This document shows, piece after piece, positions 21,487 through 31,906 of a DNA stretch of 64,000 nt. Positions within the stretch are counted from its first letter, which is position 1. Each line of letters begins with the position of its first letter. The notes under the pieces were generated by a model. It saw only the letters and a program-made list of their open reading frames with translations. It searched no databases and was not told where the DNA came from. Origin of the DNA: Pseudomonadota bacterium (GTDB taxonomy: Bacteria > Pseudomonadota > Gammaproteobacteria > Xanthomonadales > Xanthomonadaceae); NCBI GenBank assembly GCA_023419315.1, contig JAEZYE010000024.1, forward strand, positions 1 to 64,000, read 5' to 3'. Made by a program: the position numbers and the translations under genes.

Positions 21487-22512
21487 ATGAAGACGATGAA
21501 AGCTGCCGTGGTGCGTGCGTTCGGCCAACCGTTGGCCATCGAGGAAGTCCCGGTGCCGCAGGTCGGGCGCGGGCAGGTGCTGGTGAAGATCGAAGCGTGC
21601 GGTGTGTGCCATACGGATCTGCATGCCGCGCATGGCGACTGGCCGGTCAAGCCGAATCCGCCTTTCATTCCAGGCCACGAAGGCGTCGGCCACATCGTGG
21701 CGGTGGGGCATGGCGTCGGGCATGTGCGTGAAGGTGATCGCGTCGGCATTCCGTGGCTGTATTCGGCCTGCGGACATTGCGAACACTGCCTGGGCGGCTG
21801 GGAGACGCTCTGCGAGGAACAGCAGAACACCGGCTATTCGGTCAATGGCGGCTTCGCGGAGTACGCGCTGGCGGACGCCAATTACGTCGGCCTGTTGCCG
21901 GCCTCGCTGGGGTTCGTCGAAGTCGCGCCGGTGCTGTGCGCGGGCGTGACGGTCTACAAGGGGCTGAAGGTCACCGACACGCGTCCCGGTGATTGGATGG
22001 TGATCTCGGGCATTGGCGGCCTCGGCCACATGGCGGTGCAGTACGCACGTGCGATGGGCTTGAACGTGGCGGCGGTCGACGTGGACGACGCCAAGCTGGA
22101 ACTGGCGAAACGCTTGGGCGCGACGGTGACGGTCAATGCGCGCGATACCGATCCGGCCGCGTTCCTGCGCCGTGAAATCGGCGGCGCGCATGGCGCGCTG
22201 GTTACCGCCGTGTCGCCGAAGGCGTTCGAGCAGGCGCTGGGCATGGTGCGCCGTGGCGGCACGGTCGCGCTCAATGGCCTGCCGCCCGGCGACTTCCCGC
22301 TGCCCATCTTCGACATGGTGCTCAATGGCATCACCGTGCGCGGTTCCATCGTCGGCACGCGTCTGGATCTGCAGGAGTCGCTCGAGTTCGCTGCGATGGG
22401 CAAGGTCAAGGCAACGGTGTCCACGGATCGCCTGGACAACATCAACCAGGTGTTCGAGCGCATGCAGCAGGGCGCCATCGAAGGTCGCGTCGTGCTCGAC
22501 ATGAGCCTCTGA
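21487..22512 (+). CDS. Zinc-dependent alcohol dehydrogenase (AdhP-like)
   Basis: A 341-residue medium-chain dehydrogenase. Catalytic zinc ligands are Cys41 (ACGVCHTD) and His64 with Glu65 (GHEGVGH), plus a later Cys. Structural zinc ligands are Cys95, Cys98, Cys101 and Cys109. The NAD-binding loop [13 protein letters not shown] follows. The start is supported by AGGAG nine bases upstream. This arrangement is that of ethanol/aldehyde-active AdhP and AdhA enzymes; the true substrate is not shown by sequence. It is divergent from mutS. Confidence 0.92.
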   Translation: MKTMKAAVVRAFGQPLAIEEVPVPQVGRGQVLVKIEACGVCHTDLHAAHGDWPVKPNPPFIPGHEGVGHIVAVGHGVGHVREGDRVGIPWLYSACGHCEHCLGGWETLCEEQQNTGYSVNGGFAEYALADANYVGLLPASLGFVEVAPVLCAGVTVYKGLKVTDTRPGDWMVISGIGGLGHMAVQYARAMGLNVAAVDVDDAKLELAKRLGATVTVNARDTDPAAFLRREIGGAHGALVTAVSPKAFEQALGMVRRGGTVALNGLPPGDFPLPIFDMVLNGITVRGSIVGTRLDLQESLEFAAMGKVKATVSTDRLDNINQVFERMQQGAIEGRVVLDMSL

Positions 22513-22538
22513 TCCGGACGCGAACGTAATCGTTTTTC

Positions 22539-22571
22539 CGCACGGTCGTACGCAAACGGCCGTGCGTCTTT
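22539..22571 (+). terminator. Probable terminator after the alcohol dehydrogenase
   Basis: CGCACGG and CCGTGCG are separated by 14 bases and followed by TCTTTG. The stem is good and the T-run poor. Confidence 0.45.
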
Positions 22572-22740
22572 GCGCGCGCGCGTATGGGTGCGCTGCAGAA
22601 TGATCCCTCTCTTCCCGGGTGTTAGCTTCGCTGCGTGGGGCAGGCCGTGCAGTGCGCGGCGCAGTCATTTCTTGAACAGGCAGGTCCGTATCGCAGTCGA
22701 TTGAAGTCCACGCATCCACATGACCCGGGGAGGGGAACAG

Positions 22741-25380
22741 ATGGTTGTCGCCAAACTGCAGCATCGAGCGCTCGCGCTCGCCGTAATCGCCGCCTTGTCC
22801 GCAAGCGCGCATGCGCAAGCGCAATCCGCCGCGCCGCAAACGGCACCCCCGGAGAAACCAGACGAAACGACCACGCTCGCCACCATGACGGTGACGGCGC
22901 AGAAGCGCGAAGAAGCGTTGCAGGATGTGCCAATCGCGGTGACCGCGGTTTCCGAACAGTTGCTGCAGGACACCGGCGTCCGCGACATCAAGGATCTGCA
23001 GGTGCTGGTGCCGGGCATGACCGTGACCAGCACGCAGAGCGAAGCCATCACGACTGCGCGCATACGCGGCATCGGCACGGTGGGCGACAACGTCGGCCTG
23101 GAATCTTCCGTCGGCGTCGTCATTGATGGCGTGTACCGGCCGCGCAACAGCGTGGGCTTCGGCGATCTCGGCCAGCTCGAGCGCATCGAAGTGCTGAAGG
23201 GTCCGCAGGGCACGGTGTTCGGCAAGAACACGTCGGCCGGCGTCATCAATGTAGTGACGCGCCGCCCGAGCTACACGCAGGGCGTGGAAGGCGAGATCAC
23301 CGCCGGCAACTACAACGCGCTGGGCGTATCGGCGAGCTACAACGATGCGATCAGCGATACCGCCGCGTTCAACATCTACGCCGCCAAGCGCAAGCGCGAT
23401 GGCTGGATGGACGTGCGGACCGGCAATGGCCCGCGTCGCGAAACCGACGACTACGATCAGAACTTCCACACCCTGCGCGGCAAGCTGCTGTTCGAACCGA
23501 CCGACACGTTCGAACTGCTGCTGGCGGCCGATTACACCAGCCGCGAAGAGAACTGCTGCACGGCCGTGCAGACCACGGTGGGCGGCACCGCCGCGGCGAT
23601 CAATGCGGTGGGCGGAGGGCGGGCCATCGCCGCGCCCGGTGATGATCCGTTCGATCGCGTCGCCTACAGCAACCGGCCGACCACGCAGGACATCAAGGAC
23701 AAGGGCATCTCCGCCGAAATCAACTGGGAGCCGGGCGGACTGGGTGGCGCGACGCTGACCTCGATTACCGCGTTCCGTGACTGGCAGGCGATCAATGGCC
23801 TGGACTACGACTTCACCACGGCGGACATCCTGTACCGCAACGCGGACGAGGACGAATCGTTCACCGGCTTCGAAACCTTCAGCCAGGAATTCCGGCTGAC
23901 CGGATCCACCGATCGCATCGACTGGATGTTCGGCGCGTTCTACTCGGATGAAGATCTCACGCGCCGGGAAACCTATCGCATGGGCGCGGCGTATGAGCCG
24001 TATCTGTCGTCGCTCGTCGGATCGCGCGTGCTGGGACAGTTGGCGGCGCAGCTTGGACCGCTCGGACTGAGCGTCGATACGAGCAATCCTGCGCTGTTTC
24101 TCTCGCAGGTCAGCGGGCAGCCGTTCGGCACGAATTTCGCCGGTCTCGGCGCGCTTGACCGTTACAAGCAGAACGCGAAGAGCACGGCCCTGTTCACCAA
24201 CAACACGTGGCATGCGACCGATGCGCTCGATGTGACGGTCGGCCTGCGCTACACCATCGAGGAGAAAAAACTCGATTCGGTCTACAGCAATCCCAATGGC
24301 AGCATCGGTTGCGGCGCGACCCTGGCCAATCCCGCGGCGCGCGTCGGCGGTGCGCTGGCCGCGCGCATTCCCGGCTTCACCTCGCTGCCCGGAACCACGC
24401 AGGCCGGAATCCTCGGGGCGGTCGCACCGCAGATCGCCGGTTTCATGTGCCTGCCATGGGCGAATGTCCAGCACAACGGCCGCGTGACGCATCAGGAGCG
24501 CGAAGAGAAGGAATGGTCGGGCACGCTGAAGGCGGCGTATCGCTGGAGCGACAACGTCATGACGTACGCCTCCGCGGCGCGCGGGTACAAGGGCGGCGGC
24601 TTCAACCTGGATCGCGTGCAGTCGCAGTTCGGTCGTTCGAGCGACGGGCAGGGGATCGTCCCCGTCAATGACACCTCGTTCCCGGGCGAGTTCGTGGACA
24701 GCTTCGAACTCGGCGCCAAGACGACGTGGGCTGACGGCAATCTGCTGTTGAACGCGACGCTGTTCCACCAGAAGTACGAGGATTTCCAGCTCAACAGCTT
24801 CCTCGGCACCAGCTTCGTCGTGCGTTCGATTCCCGAAGTGACCTCGCAGGGCATCGACACGGAAATCATGTGGCAACCGGCCAGCATGCGTGGCCTGATG
24901 CTGCAGGGCGGTCTGATGTACGCGGACACGAAGTACGGGGACAACATCCCCGGCGGCGATTTCCTCGCGCCGACCGGGCAGCTGTACAAGTTGCCGGGCG
25001 CGCAGATGAGCTTCGCGCCGAAGTGGTCCGGTTCGGCCGCGGTCACCTACGAATGGGATTGGGGCAGCGCGCTAATGGGGCGCTTCAACATCGGCGGAAA
25101 GTACATGTCCGAGTACAACACCGGCTCGGATCTGGATACCGAGAAAATGCAGGATGCGTACACCATCTTCAACGCACGCTTCGGGCTGGGGAGCCAGAAC
25201 GGTCGCTGGATGGTGGAACTCTGGGCGACCAACCTCACCGACGAGGAATACGTGCAGGTCGGCTTCGACGGGCCGCTGCAGGCCGTGGGTTCACCGCAGC
25301 CGGGCGATCCGCTCAACACCTACAACGCATTCCTCGGAGCGCCACGCATGTACGGCATGACGCTGCGCCTGCGCTACTGA
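22741..25380 (+). CDS. TonB-dependent outer-membrane receptor
   Basis: An 879-residue receptor. The ATG at 22741 is chosen because GGGGAGGGG lies just upstream; an ATG 21 bases earlier is possible. A signal peptide ends near SAHAQA. The TonB box region TMTVTAQKR is followed by the plug (VPIAVTAVSEQLL, then IEVLKGPQGTVFGKNTSAG) and a large beta-barrel ending in aromatic MTLRLRY. There is no STN domain, so it transports without cell-surface signalling. The type is iron-complex receptor-like, but the ligand is unknown and no transport genes adjoin it. Confidence 0.92.
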   Translation: MVVAKLQHRALALAVIAALSASAHAQAQSAAPQTAPPEKPDETTTLATMTVTAQKREEALQDVPIAVTAVSEQLLQDTGVRDIKDLQVLVPGMTVTSTQSEAITTARIRGIGTVGDNVGLESSVGVVIDGVYRPRNSVGFGDLGQLERIEVLKGPQGTVFGKNTSAGVINVVTRRPSYTQGVEGEITAGNYNALGVSASYNDAISDTAAFNIYAAKRKRDGWMDVRTGNGPRRETDDYDQNFHTLRGKLLFEPTDTFELLLAADYTSREENCCTAVQTTVGGTAAAINAVGGGRAIAAPGDDPFDRVAYSNRPTTQDIKDKGISAEINWEPGGLGGATLTSITAFRDWQAINGLDYDFTTADILYRNADEDESFTGFETFSQEFRLTGSTDRIDWMFGAFYSDEDLTRRETYRMGAAYEPYLSSLVGSRVLGQLAAQLGPLGLSVDTSNPALFLSQVSGQPFGTNFAGLGALDRYKQNAKSTALFTNNTWHATDALDVTVGLRYTIEEKKLDSVYSNPNGSIGCGATLANPAARVGGALAARIPGFTSLPGTTQAGILGAVAPQIAGFMCLPWANVQHNGRVTHQEREEKEWSGTLKAAYRWSDNVMTYASAARGYKGGGFNLDRVQSQFGRSSDGQGIVPVNDTSFPGEFVDSFELGAKTTWADGNLLLNATLFHQKYEDFQLNSFLGTSFVVRSIPEVTSQGIDTEIMWQPASMRGLMLQGGLMYADTKYGDNIPGGDFLAPTGQLYKLPGAQMSFAPKWSGSAAVTYEWDWGSALMGRFNIGGKYMSEYNTGSDLDTEKMQDAYTIFNARFGLGSQNGRWMVELWATNLTDEEYVQVGFDGPLQAVGSPQPGDPLNTYNAFLGAPRMYGMTLRLRY

Positions 25381-25390
25381 GCCCACGCGC

Positions 25391-25419
25391 GCCGCTCCGA
25401 TCCGCCGGATCGGAGCGGC
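25391..25419. terminator. Perfect 13-bp hairpin after the TonB receptor
   Basis: GCCGCTCCGATCC, loop GCC, GGATCGGAGCGGC. It begins 11 bases after the receptor stop. There is no T-run, so it may act as an RNA 3' end stabiliser or a Rho-assisted end. Confidence 0.5.
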
Positions 25420-25474
25420 GACGCGACTTCGTCGACGAATTGCGCTACAAGGGCGCAGGCTTTCCACGACGAAC

Positions 25475-25969
25475 ATGATGTCCATCCCCGATGACGCGCA
25501 ACTCCGCCAGCAGGCGGAACAACTCGGCGCCCGCTTGCGTGCCGAACACGATCACCTGGTCACGGCCGAGAGCTGCACCGGTGGCTGGATCGCCAAGACG
25601 ATGACCGACATCGCCGGCTCATCGGACTGGTTCGACAGCGGCATGGTCGCCTACAGCTACGAAGCCAAGCAGGCCTTGCTCGGCGTGCGCCCGCAGACTC
25701 TGGAAACGCATGGCGCGGTGAGCCGGGAAACCGTGATCGAAATGGTCTCCGGCGCGCTGGTCAATTCCGGCGCAAGCGTCGCGGTGGCGGTCACCGGCAT
25801 CGCCGGGCCCGGCGGCGGCAGCGAAGGCAAACCGGTCGGCACCGTGTGGATCGGCTGGAAGCGTCGCGGCGGATATGCGCGCGCGCAGATCTTCCATTTC
25901 GAAGGCGATCGCGATGCGGTGCGACGCCAGACCGTGGCCGCTGCGCTGGACGGCTTGCAGACCTTGTAA
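25475..25969 (+). CDS. pncC: Nicotinamide-nucleotide amidohydrolase PncC (CinA C-terminal domain)
   Basis: A 164-residue stand-alone CinA C-terminal domain that deamidates NMN to nicotinate mononucleotide in the pyridine-nucleotide salvage cycle. AESCTGGWIAK contains the catalytic serine, and VAVTGIAGPGGGSEGKPVGTVW is the family signature. It lies 76 bases ahead of lexA, the usual neighbour in gammaproteobacteria, where pncC often precedes the SOS genes. Confidence 0.93.
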   Translation: MMSIPDDAQLRQQAEQLGARLRAEHDHLVTAESCTGGWIAKTMTDIAGSSDWFDSGMVAYSYEAKQALLGVRPQTLETHGAVSRETVIEMVSGALVNSGASVAVAVTGIAGPGGGSEGKPVGTVWIGWKRRGGYARAQIFHFEGDRDAVRRQTVAAALDGLQTL

Positions 25970-26024
25970 GCCACTCATCGGGCCGGATGCGCGGAGCCGA
26001 GAAAACAGTTGCGCGCCCCGATTG

Positions 26025-26043
26025 TTAGTAGTAATACTACTAA
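26025..26043. promoter_or_regulatory. LexA operator (Xanthomonadaceae type)
   Basis: TTAGTAGTAATACTACTAA is a 19-base palindrome with perfect 9-base arms around one central base. It matches the LexA box described for Xanthomonas and Xylella, not the E. coli CTGT-N8-ACAG type. It ends two bases before the lexA ATG, so it covers the place where a ribosome site would be. It implies autoregulation of lexA. Confidence 0.92.
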
Positions 26044-26045
26044 CC

Positions 26046-26687
26046 ATGAGCCTGACCGACACCCAGCAAGCCATCCTGGCCCTCATCGCCGAGCGCATCG
26101 AGACGGACGGCGTGCCGCCCTCCCAGACCGAGATCGCGCGGGCATTCGGTTTCAAGGGTGTCCGTGCGGCGCAATACCATCTGGAAGCGCTTGAACAGGC
26201 CGGCGCCATCCGCCGCGTCCCGGGACAGGCGCGTGGCATCCGTCTGGTGCACCCGGTGGAAGCGCCCATATCGGCGCTGGCCCCAGTGGCTTCCCCGGAC
26301 GACGCGCTCCGCCTGCCCATCCTCGGCCGCGTGGCGGCCGGCGCGCCGATTGGCGCGGATGCCGGGGCAGACGATTACGTCCTGATGGACCGTGCCTTCT
26401 TCGCGCCCGCACCGGATTACCTGCTGCGCGTGAAGGGCGATTCGATGAGGGACGAAGGCATCTTCGACGGTGATCTGATTGGCGTGCACCGTACCCGCGA
26501 TGCGCGGTCCGGCCAGATCGTCATCGCCCGCATCGACGACGAGATCACGGTGAAGCTGCTCAAGATCGGCAAGGACCGCATCCGCCTCCTGCCACGCAAT
26601 CCGGACTACGCGCCCATCGAAGTCCAGCCGGACCAGGATTTCGCCATCGAAGGCTTGTACTGCGGTCTGGTGAGGCCGAACCGTTGA
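26046..26687 (+). CDS. lexA: SOS repressor LexA
   Basis: A 213-residue repressor-protease. The N-terminal winged helix carries PPSQTEIARAFGFKG. The self-cleavage bond is Ala98-Gly99 in GRVAAGAP. The catalytic dyad is Ser133 (VKGDSMRDEG) and Lys170 (DDEITVKLL). The start is fixed by homology (MSLTDTQQAILALI), although no Shine-Dalgarno sequence is seen because the operator fills that space. It is followed by recA after 159 bases. Confidence 0.97.
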   Translation: MSLTDTQQAILALIAERIETDGVPPSQTEIARAFGFKGVRAAQYHLEALEQAGAIRRVPGQARGIRLVHPVEAPISALAPVASPDDALRLPILGRVAAGAPIGADAGADDYVLMDRAFFAPAPDYLLRVKGDSMRDEGIFDGDLIGVHRTRDARSGQIVIARIDDEITVKLLKIGKDRIRLLPRNPDYAPIEVQPDQDFAIEGLYCGLVRPNR

Positions 26688-26846
26688 AAAGCGCAGGCGG
26701 CTTTCGCCGAAGCGCCCATGCGGGGTTTTCCGATGTACGCCAGTTCTGCAGCCCTTTAATTTCAGTCTTCCGGTGGTTGTCGCAACCTGTGCGATCCGCC
26801 CCCGTTAGCCTTGCATCCAACGAATGATTCTTTGATTGAGGAACCG

Positions 26847-27881
26847 ATGATGGACGAGAACAAGAAGCGCGCCCTTTCCGTGGCCCTGACCCAGATTGAG
26901 CGCCAGTTCGGCAAGGGTTCGGTGATGCGCATGGGCGACAAGGTGATCGAGCCTGTCGAGATCATCCCCACCGGTTCGCTGATGCTGGACATCGCGCTCG
27001 GCATCGGTGGCCTGCCGAAGGGCCGCGTCGTCGAAATCTACGGTCCGGAATCCTCGGGCAAGACCACCCTGACGCTGCAGGCCATCGCCGAATGCCAGAA
27101 GCAGGGCGGCACGGCGGCCTTCATCGATGCCGAGCATGCCCTCGATCCCATCTATGCGGCCAAGCTCGGCGTCAATGTGGACGACCTGCTGGTCTCGCAG
27201 CCGGACACCGGTGAGCAGGCGCTGGAAATCGCCGACATGCTGGTGCGCTCCGGCTCCATCGACATCGTGGTCATCGACTCCGTCGCGGCGCTGACCCCCA
27301 AGGCGGAAATCGAAGGCGAAATGGGCGATCAGTTGCCCGGTCTCCAGGCCCGCCTGATGAGCCAGGCGCTGCGCAAGCTGACCGGCAACATCAAGCGTTC
27401 CAACACGCTCGTCGTTTTCATCAATCAGTTGCGTATGAAGATCGGCGTGATGATGCCGGGCCAAAGCCCGGAAACCACGACCGGCGGCAACGCGCTCAAG
27501 TTCTATGCCTCGGTCCGTCTCGACATCCGTCGTATCGGCGCCATCAAGAAGGGCGACGAAATCATCGGCAACCAGACGAAGATCAAGGTCGTCAAGAACA
27601 AGCTTGCGCCGCCCTTCAAGCAGATCGTCACCGAGATCCTCTACGGCGAGGGCATCAGTCGCGAGGGCGAACTCATCGATATGGGCGTGGAAGCCAAATT
27701 GGTCGAGAAGGCCGGCGCCTGGTACAGCTACGGAAGCGAGCGGATCGGCCAGGGCAAGGACAACTCCCGCCAGTTCCTCCGCGAGAACCCGCAGATTGCG
27801 GCCAAGCTCGAATCCGAACTGCGGGAGAAGTTCCAGCCGGCGGAAGCTTCGCGCGGCGACAGTGAAGAGTCGGACGACTGA
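26847..27881 (+). CDS. recA: Recombinase RecA
   Basis: A 344-residue strand-exchange ATPase and LexA co-protease. Walker [10 protein letters not shown] lies at residues 66-74. Loop motifs ([21 protein letters not shown], split by the second ATPase strand; [33 protein letters not shown]) are intact. A GAGGA site supports ATG 26847, or ATG 26850 directly after. No copy of the lexA operator palindrome is visible between lexA and recA, so induction may come by read-through or from a diverged site. Confidence 0.98.
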   Translation: MMDENKKRALSVALTQIERQFGKGSVMRMGDKVIEPVEIIPTGSLMLDIALGIGGLPKGRVVEIYGPESSGKTTLTLQAIAECQKQGGTAAFIDAEHALDPIYAAKLGVNVDDLLVSQPDTGEQALEIADMLVRSGSIDIVVIDSVAALTPKAEIEGEMGDQLPGLQARLMSQALRKLTGNIKRSNTLVVFINQLRMKIGVMMPGQSPETTTGGNALKFYASVRLDIRRIGAIKKGDEIIGNQTKIKVVKNKLAPPFKQIVTEILYGEGISREGELIDMGVEAKLVEKAGAWYSYGSERIGQGKDNSRQFLRENPQIAAKLESELREKFQPAEASRGDSEESDD

Positions 27882-27924
27882 CGCGCAGCGAAAGCAGGGA
27901 AGACCTCGGTGAGCGTTGCTGACC

Positions 27925-28419
27925 ATGGCGGATGAAGAAACGGGCATGCCGGCTTCCCCCCGGCGTCGGCGAGTGGAGCAGACCCCGGTCCAGCGGGCGT
28001 TGGGTCTGCTCGTCCGGAGGGAGCATTCCAGCCGGGAGCTTGTCCGCAAGCTCGCTGGCCGGGGCGTCGGTCCCGATGAGGCCAGATCGGCGGTCGAGCA
28101 GCTGGCCCAGGATGGCTGGCAGGACGACGAAAGGTTCGCGCAGTGGCTGGTCCGCAGCCGGGCGAACGGGGGCTATGGCCCGTTGCGGATACGTGCGGAA
28201 CTGGCAACCCACGGGCTGGATCGCGAATCCATCGCATCAGCCTTGGCAAGTTTTGATGGCGACTGGACCGAAACGGCGTGCGAACTCGTCCGCCGCCGTT
28301 TCGGTCCGGGCGGCTTTGACAGCCCGGAGCATCGGCGCAAGGCCGGCGAGCTGCTGGCGCGACGTGGATTTGATGGCGACACAATCCGCCGGGCAACCCG
28401 CGTGGATGTGGACGATTGA
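27925..28419 (+). CDS. recX: RecA regulator RecX
   Basis: A 164-residue protein of three-helix repeats that caps RecA filaments. Visible repeats: [19 protein letters not shown], then [31 protein letters not shown]. The gene starts 43 bases after recA, the usual order, so both are probably co-transcribed. A nearby upstream ATG at 27916 is the alternative start. Confidence 0.93.
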   Translation: MADEETGMPASPRRRRVEQTPVQRALGLLVRREHSSRELVRKLAGRGVGPDEARSAVEQLAQDGWQDDERFAQWLVRSRANGGYGPLRIRAELATHGLDRESIASALASFDGDWTETACELVRRRFGPGGFDSPEHRRKAGELLARRGFDGDTIRRATRVDVDD

Positions 28420-28550
28420 GGCCTTGGAGCGGGCAGTCCAGAGCCCCGCGAGCCTGTTAATCTAGCGCTCTTGGGTTGCATCCTTCGGCCCGCGCCCGCA
28501 CTTGGAGGGGACGCGGCGATCCGATGCGCCCGTCAGCCAATGCCAGCCCG

Positions 28551-31199
28551 ATGACCAGCTCCCCCAAATTCAGCACTCGCCAGATCCGTCAGGATTTCCT
28601 CGATTTTTTCCAGCGCAAGGGACACACGATTGTTCCTTCGGCGTCGCTCGTTCCGGGCAACGATCCCACGCTGCTGTTCACCAATTCCGGCATGGTCCAG
28701 TTCAAGGACGTGTTCCTGGGCGCGGAGAAGCGCAGTTACGTTCGTGCGGCCGACGTGCAGCGCTGCCTTCGCGCAGGCGGCAAGCACAATGACCTGGATT
28801 CGGTCGGCTACACGGCGCGGCATCACACCTTCTTCGAGATGCTCGGCAACTGGTCGTTCGGTGACTATTTCAAGAAGGAAGCCATCGCCTGGGCGTGGGA
28901 ACTGCTGACCGACGTCTGGCAGTTGCCGAAAGAGCGCTTGCTGGTCACGGTCTACCATACCGATGACGAAGCGTTCGACATCTGGAACAAGGACATCGGC
29001 ATTCCTGCCGAGCGCATCGTACGCATCGGGGACAACAAGGGCGCACCGTTCGCCTCCGACAACTTCTGGCAGATGGCCGACACCGGTCCCTGCGGTCCGT
29101 GCACGGAAATCTTCTACGACCACGGCGACCACATCGCCGGCGGCCCGCCGGGATCACCCGACGAGGATGGCGACCGCTTCATCGAGATCTGGAACCTGGT
29201 CTTCATGCAGTTTGATCGCCAGCCGGACGGCACGCTGATTCCGCTGCCTGCTCCGTGCGTCGATACCGGCATGGGACTGGAGCGCCTGACCGCCGTGCTC
29301 CAGCACGTTCACAGCAACTACGAAATCGATCTGTTCGACACGCTGATCCGGAAGGCAGCGGAACTGACCGGCACGCCGGATCTGGAGAACAAGTCGTTGC
29401 GCGTGATCGCCGATCACATTCGCGCTTGCAGCTTCCTGATAGTGGATGGCGTGCTGCCTTCCAACGAAGGACGCGGCTATGTTCTACGCCGGATCATCCG
29501 TCGCGCGCTGCGTCACGGCTGGATGTTGGGCGTGCGTCAATCGTTCTTCCACAAGATGGTCGCAACGCTGTCCGATCTGATGGGCGATGCGTATCCGGAA
29601 CTACCGCAGGCGCGCGACCTGGTCGAGCGGGCGCTCAAGGCCGAGGAAGAGCGCTTTGCCGAAACGCTCGATTCGGGCATGCGCATCTTCGACGACATCG
29701 CCGCGCGTTCGCAGGGCGTCATTGCCGGCGTCGATGCATTCAAGCTCTACGACACGTACGGATTCCCGGTGGATCTGACCGCGGACATCGCCCGCGAACG
29801 CGGGATGTCGGTTGACATGGCGGGCTTCGAGTCCGCCATGGAGCAACAACGCGAAACCGCCCGCGCAGCGGGCAAGTTCTCATCGGGCACGGGCTTGCCC
29901 GCGGATCTGGTGGCGCAACTCAAGCCGACCACGTTCCTCGGTTACGAGCAACTGGAAGCTGACGAACTGACAGTCGTTGCACTGCTGAAAGACGGCCGTC
30001 CGGTCGATGCCATTTCGGCGGGCGACGAAGCGGTCGTATTGCTTGAACGCACGCCGTTCTACGCGGAGTCGGGCGGGCAGGTGGGGGATGTCGGCCGCCT
30101 CAAGGCCAGCGGCGTAGAGTTCGCGGTACACGACACGCAGAAATTTGCCGGCCAGTTCCATGGTCACGTCGGCAGCCTCACGCAGGGACGACTGAAGGTG
30201 GGCGATCGCCTGACGGGCAGCGTTGACGCGGGCCGGCGTGGCGCGACAATCCTCAACCATTCCGCGACTCATCTGCTGCATGCCGCACTTCGCGAGGTGC
30301 TGGGCACGCATGTCCAGCAGAAGGGTTCGCTGGTGGCGCCGGACCGTCTGCGCTTCGACTTCTCGCATTTCCAGCCGTTGTCCGCCGATGAGCTCGCCGT
30401 GATCGAGCGCAAGGTCAACGCCGAAATCCGCGCCAATCACGAAGCCGAAGTGCACCACATGGGCATGCAGGAAGCGCTGGACTTCGGAGCGATGGCGTTG
30501 TTCGGCGAGAAGTACGGCGAACACGTCCGCGTGCTGCGCATGGGCGGCTACTCGACCGAGCTGTGCGGCGGCACCCATGTCGGTCGGACCGGCGACATCG
30601 GGCTTTTCAAGATCATCAGCGAAGGCGGTGTCTCCGCTGGCGTTCGTCGCATCGAAGCGGTGACCGGGCAGGGCGCGCTCGACTATGTGGATGCGGAAGA
30701 AGGGCGTCTCCAGCAAGCAGCGCAATTGCTGGGCGGCAACGCGAACGACGTGGTCGAAAAGATCCGCGCACTGACCGAGCGGCAGAAGCGCCTCGAGCGC
30801 GAGTTGGAAGCAATGAAAGCGAAGGCGGCGTCGGGCGCCACGGCTGACTTGGCGAATGCCGCCATTGAAGTTGAAGGCATCCGCGTATTGGCCTCGCGCC
30901 TTGAAGGTTTCGATGCGAAGGCGCTGCGCGATGCGGTCGATCGCCTCAAACAGCAACTGGGCGATGCAGTCATCGTGCTGGCGGGAACCGGTGACGGCAA
31001 AGCCGCGCTGGTTTCCGGTGTCAGTGGCAAAGCGGCCGGTCGCATCAAGGCGGGGGAACTTCTGGGGCACATCGCCAGTCAGATCGGCGGCAAGGGCGGC
31101 GGTCGCCCGGACCTCGCCCAGGGTGGTGGCGAGGACGGGCCCGCCCTTGTTTCTGCGCTGCGCGGTGTCAACGATTGGGTAGCCGAGCGCCTGCGTTGA
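28551..31199 (+). CDS. alaS: Alanyl-tRNA synthetase
   Basis: An 882-residue class II synthetase. The ATG at 28551 ([14 protein letters not shown]) fits the family start. Earlier in-frame ATGs at 28476 and 28524 exist, the latter behind GGAGGGG at a long spacing. Catalytic-domain motifs [20 protein letters not shown] and [12 protein letters not shown] are present. The editing domain zinc ligands are [14 protein letters not shown] and the later [12 protein letters not shown]-Ala domain ends the protein. It follows recX, as in many gammaproteobacteria. Confidence 0.97.
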   Translation: MTSSPKFSTRQIRQDFLDFFQRKGHTIVPSASLVPGNDPTLLFTNSGMVQFKDVFLGAEKRSYVRAADVQRCLRAGGKHNDLDSVGYTARHHTFFEMLGNWSFGDYFKKEAIAWAWELLTDVWQLPKERLLVTVYHTDDEAFDIWNKDIGIPAERIVRIGDNKGAPFASDNFWQMADTGPCGPCTEIFYDHGDHIAGGPPGSPDEDGDRFIEIWNLVFMQFDRQPDGTLIPLPAPCVDTGMGLERLTAVLQHVHSNYEIDLFDTLIRKAAELTGTPDLENKSLRVIADHIRACSFLIVDGVLPSNEGRGYVLRRIIRRALRHGWMLGVRQSFFHKMVATLSDLMGDAYPELPQARDLVERALKAEEERFAETLDSGMRIFDDIAARSQGVIAGVDAFKLYDTYGFPVDLTADIARERGMSVDMAGFESAMEQQRETARAAGKFSSGTGLPADLVAQLKPTTFLGYEQLEADELTVVALLKDGRPVDAISAGDEAVVLLERTPFYAESGGQVGDVGRLKASGVEFAVHDTQKFAGQFHGHVGSLTQGRLKVGDRLTGSVDAGRRGATILNHSATHLLHAALREVLGTHVQQKGSLVAPDRLRFDFSHFQPLSADELAVIERKVNAEIRANHEAEVHHMGMQEALDFGAMALFGEKYGEHVRVLRMGGYSTELCGGTHVGRTGDIGLFKIISEGGVSAGVRRIEAVTGQGALDYVDAEEGRLQQAAQLLGGNANDVVEKIRALTERQKRLERELEAMKAKAASGATADLANAAIEVEGIRVLASRLEGFDAKALRDAVDRLKQQLGDAVIVLAGTGDGKAALVSGVSGKAAGRIKAGELLGHIASQIGGKGGGRPDLAQGGGEDGPALVSALRGVNDWVAERLR

Positions 31200-31209
31200 T
31201 TGCTCCGAA

Positions 31210-31240
31210 ACGCGCCTGCCGCCTTGCGGGCGCGTTCCTC
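31210..31240 (+). terminator. Possible terminator after alaS
   Basis: ACGCGCC and GGCGCGT pair 10 bases after the alaS stop, with a 12-base interior. The tail is TTCCTCC rather than a T-run, so this is weak. Confidence 0.35.
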
Positions 31241-31347
31241 CCCCCGTACCATCCTCACGACTGTGAACCTATCTGGAAGCCTTCGCCCGCGCGCCTGTGC
31301 ACGAAGTCTGCCCCGGCTTTAATCTGGCCGGAATAAGGAGAAAAAAC

Positions 31348-31551
31348 ATGCTGATTCTGACCCGCCGCGTCGGTGAAACCCTGATGATCGGTGATTCGGT
31401 CACCGTGACCGTCCTCGGCGTCAAGGGAAACCAAGTGCGCATCGGCATTACTGCCCCGAAGGACGTCGCCGTGCATCGCGAAGAGATCTACCAGCGCATC
31501 CAGCGTGGCGAGGATGCAGGTCCGTCTTCGGGCGAGGAAACTTCGAACTGA
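31348..31551 (+). CDS. csrA: Carbon storage regulator CsrA/RsmA
   Basis: A 67-residue RNA-binding dimer that represses or activates mRNAs at GGA sites. [16 protein letters not shown] is the family start; the RNA-contacting [13 protein letters not shown] is present. A strong AAGGAG lies eight bases before the ATG. In Xanthomonadaceae rsmA sits between alaS and tRNA-Ser, as here. The C-terminal tail ([13 protein letters not shown]) is variable in the family. Confidence 0.97.
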   Translation: MLILTRRVGETLMIGDSVTVTVLGVKGNQVRIGITAPKDVAVHREEIYQRIQRGEDAGPSSGEETSN

Positions 31552-31557
31552 TACGGA

Positions 31558-31586
31558 TTGCCGTAGTGCCGGCTAGTCGCTATCCT
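31558..31586 (+). promoter_or_regulatory. Promoter for tRNA-Ser
   Basis: TTGCCG at 31558-31563 and TATCCT at 31581-31586 with a 17-base spacer. Transcription would start about 30 bases before the mature tRNA. Confidence 0.5.
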
Positions 31587-31624
31587 AGGCGGCCGCCGTT
31601 GCTGCAAAGCAATCGCGCAATCCC

Positions 31625-31717
31625 GGAGTGATGCCCGAGTGGCCGAAGGGGCTCCCCTGCTAAGGGAGTATAGGGTCAAAAGCCTTATCGAGGGTTCGAA
31701 TCCCTCTCACTCCGCCA
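31625..31717 (+). tRNA. tRNA-Ser (anticodon GCT)
   Basis: A class II tRNA with a long variable arm. The acceptor is GGAGTGA/TCACTCC, anticodon stem CTCCC/GGGAG with loop CTGCTAA (GCT), T arm GAGGG/CCCTC, discriminator G, and encoded CCA. All stems pair well. Confidence 0.97.
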
Positions 31718-31906
31718 GTACTTGTCAAAGCCGCTGAATTCAGCGGCTTTTTCATGCGCCAGTGAAAGCCGCTCGAGTTCCGCAGCCAGAGCGGAACGCC
31801 GCTGCGCCAGGTCTTCAACTGTCGGAGGCTTCGCTCCGGAAGAATGCGGAAGCGTTCGTGGCTCACCGAACATACGCTGCGCAGCCTTCGTGGCAGCAAC
31901 AGGTCG
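31685..31906 (-). pseudogene. Possible relic of a protein gene ending at tRNA-Ser
   Basis: One minus-strand frame from 31906 reads like real protein for about 65 residues, including MFGEPRTLPHSSGAKPP and a coiled-coil-like stretch around SALAAELERLSLAHEKAAEF. A stop at 31907-31909 closes it upstream and it runs into antisense tRNA-Ser at its end. No family is recognised. It may be the remains of a gene from an element once inserted at this tRNA, or chance coding over the terminator. Confidence 0.22.
31727..31754 (+). terminator. Terminator after tRNA-Ser
   Basis: AAAGCCGCTGAATTCAGCGGCTTT is self-complementary over 12 bp and followed by TTC, ten bases after the CCA end. It works in either direction on paper. 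Confidence 0.8.

Noticed and set aside
21424..24876. A 1150-codon minus-strand frame across the alcohol dehydrogenase and TonB receptor
   Set aside because: It crosses two genes and their intergenic terminator; composition is that of an antisense shadow.
31660..31899. Frames antisense to tRNA-Ser giving GIRTLDKAFDP-like ends
   Set aside because: This peptide is the well-known translation of an antisense tRNA-Ser and not a real protein.
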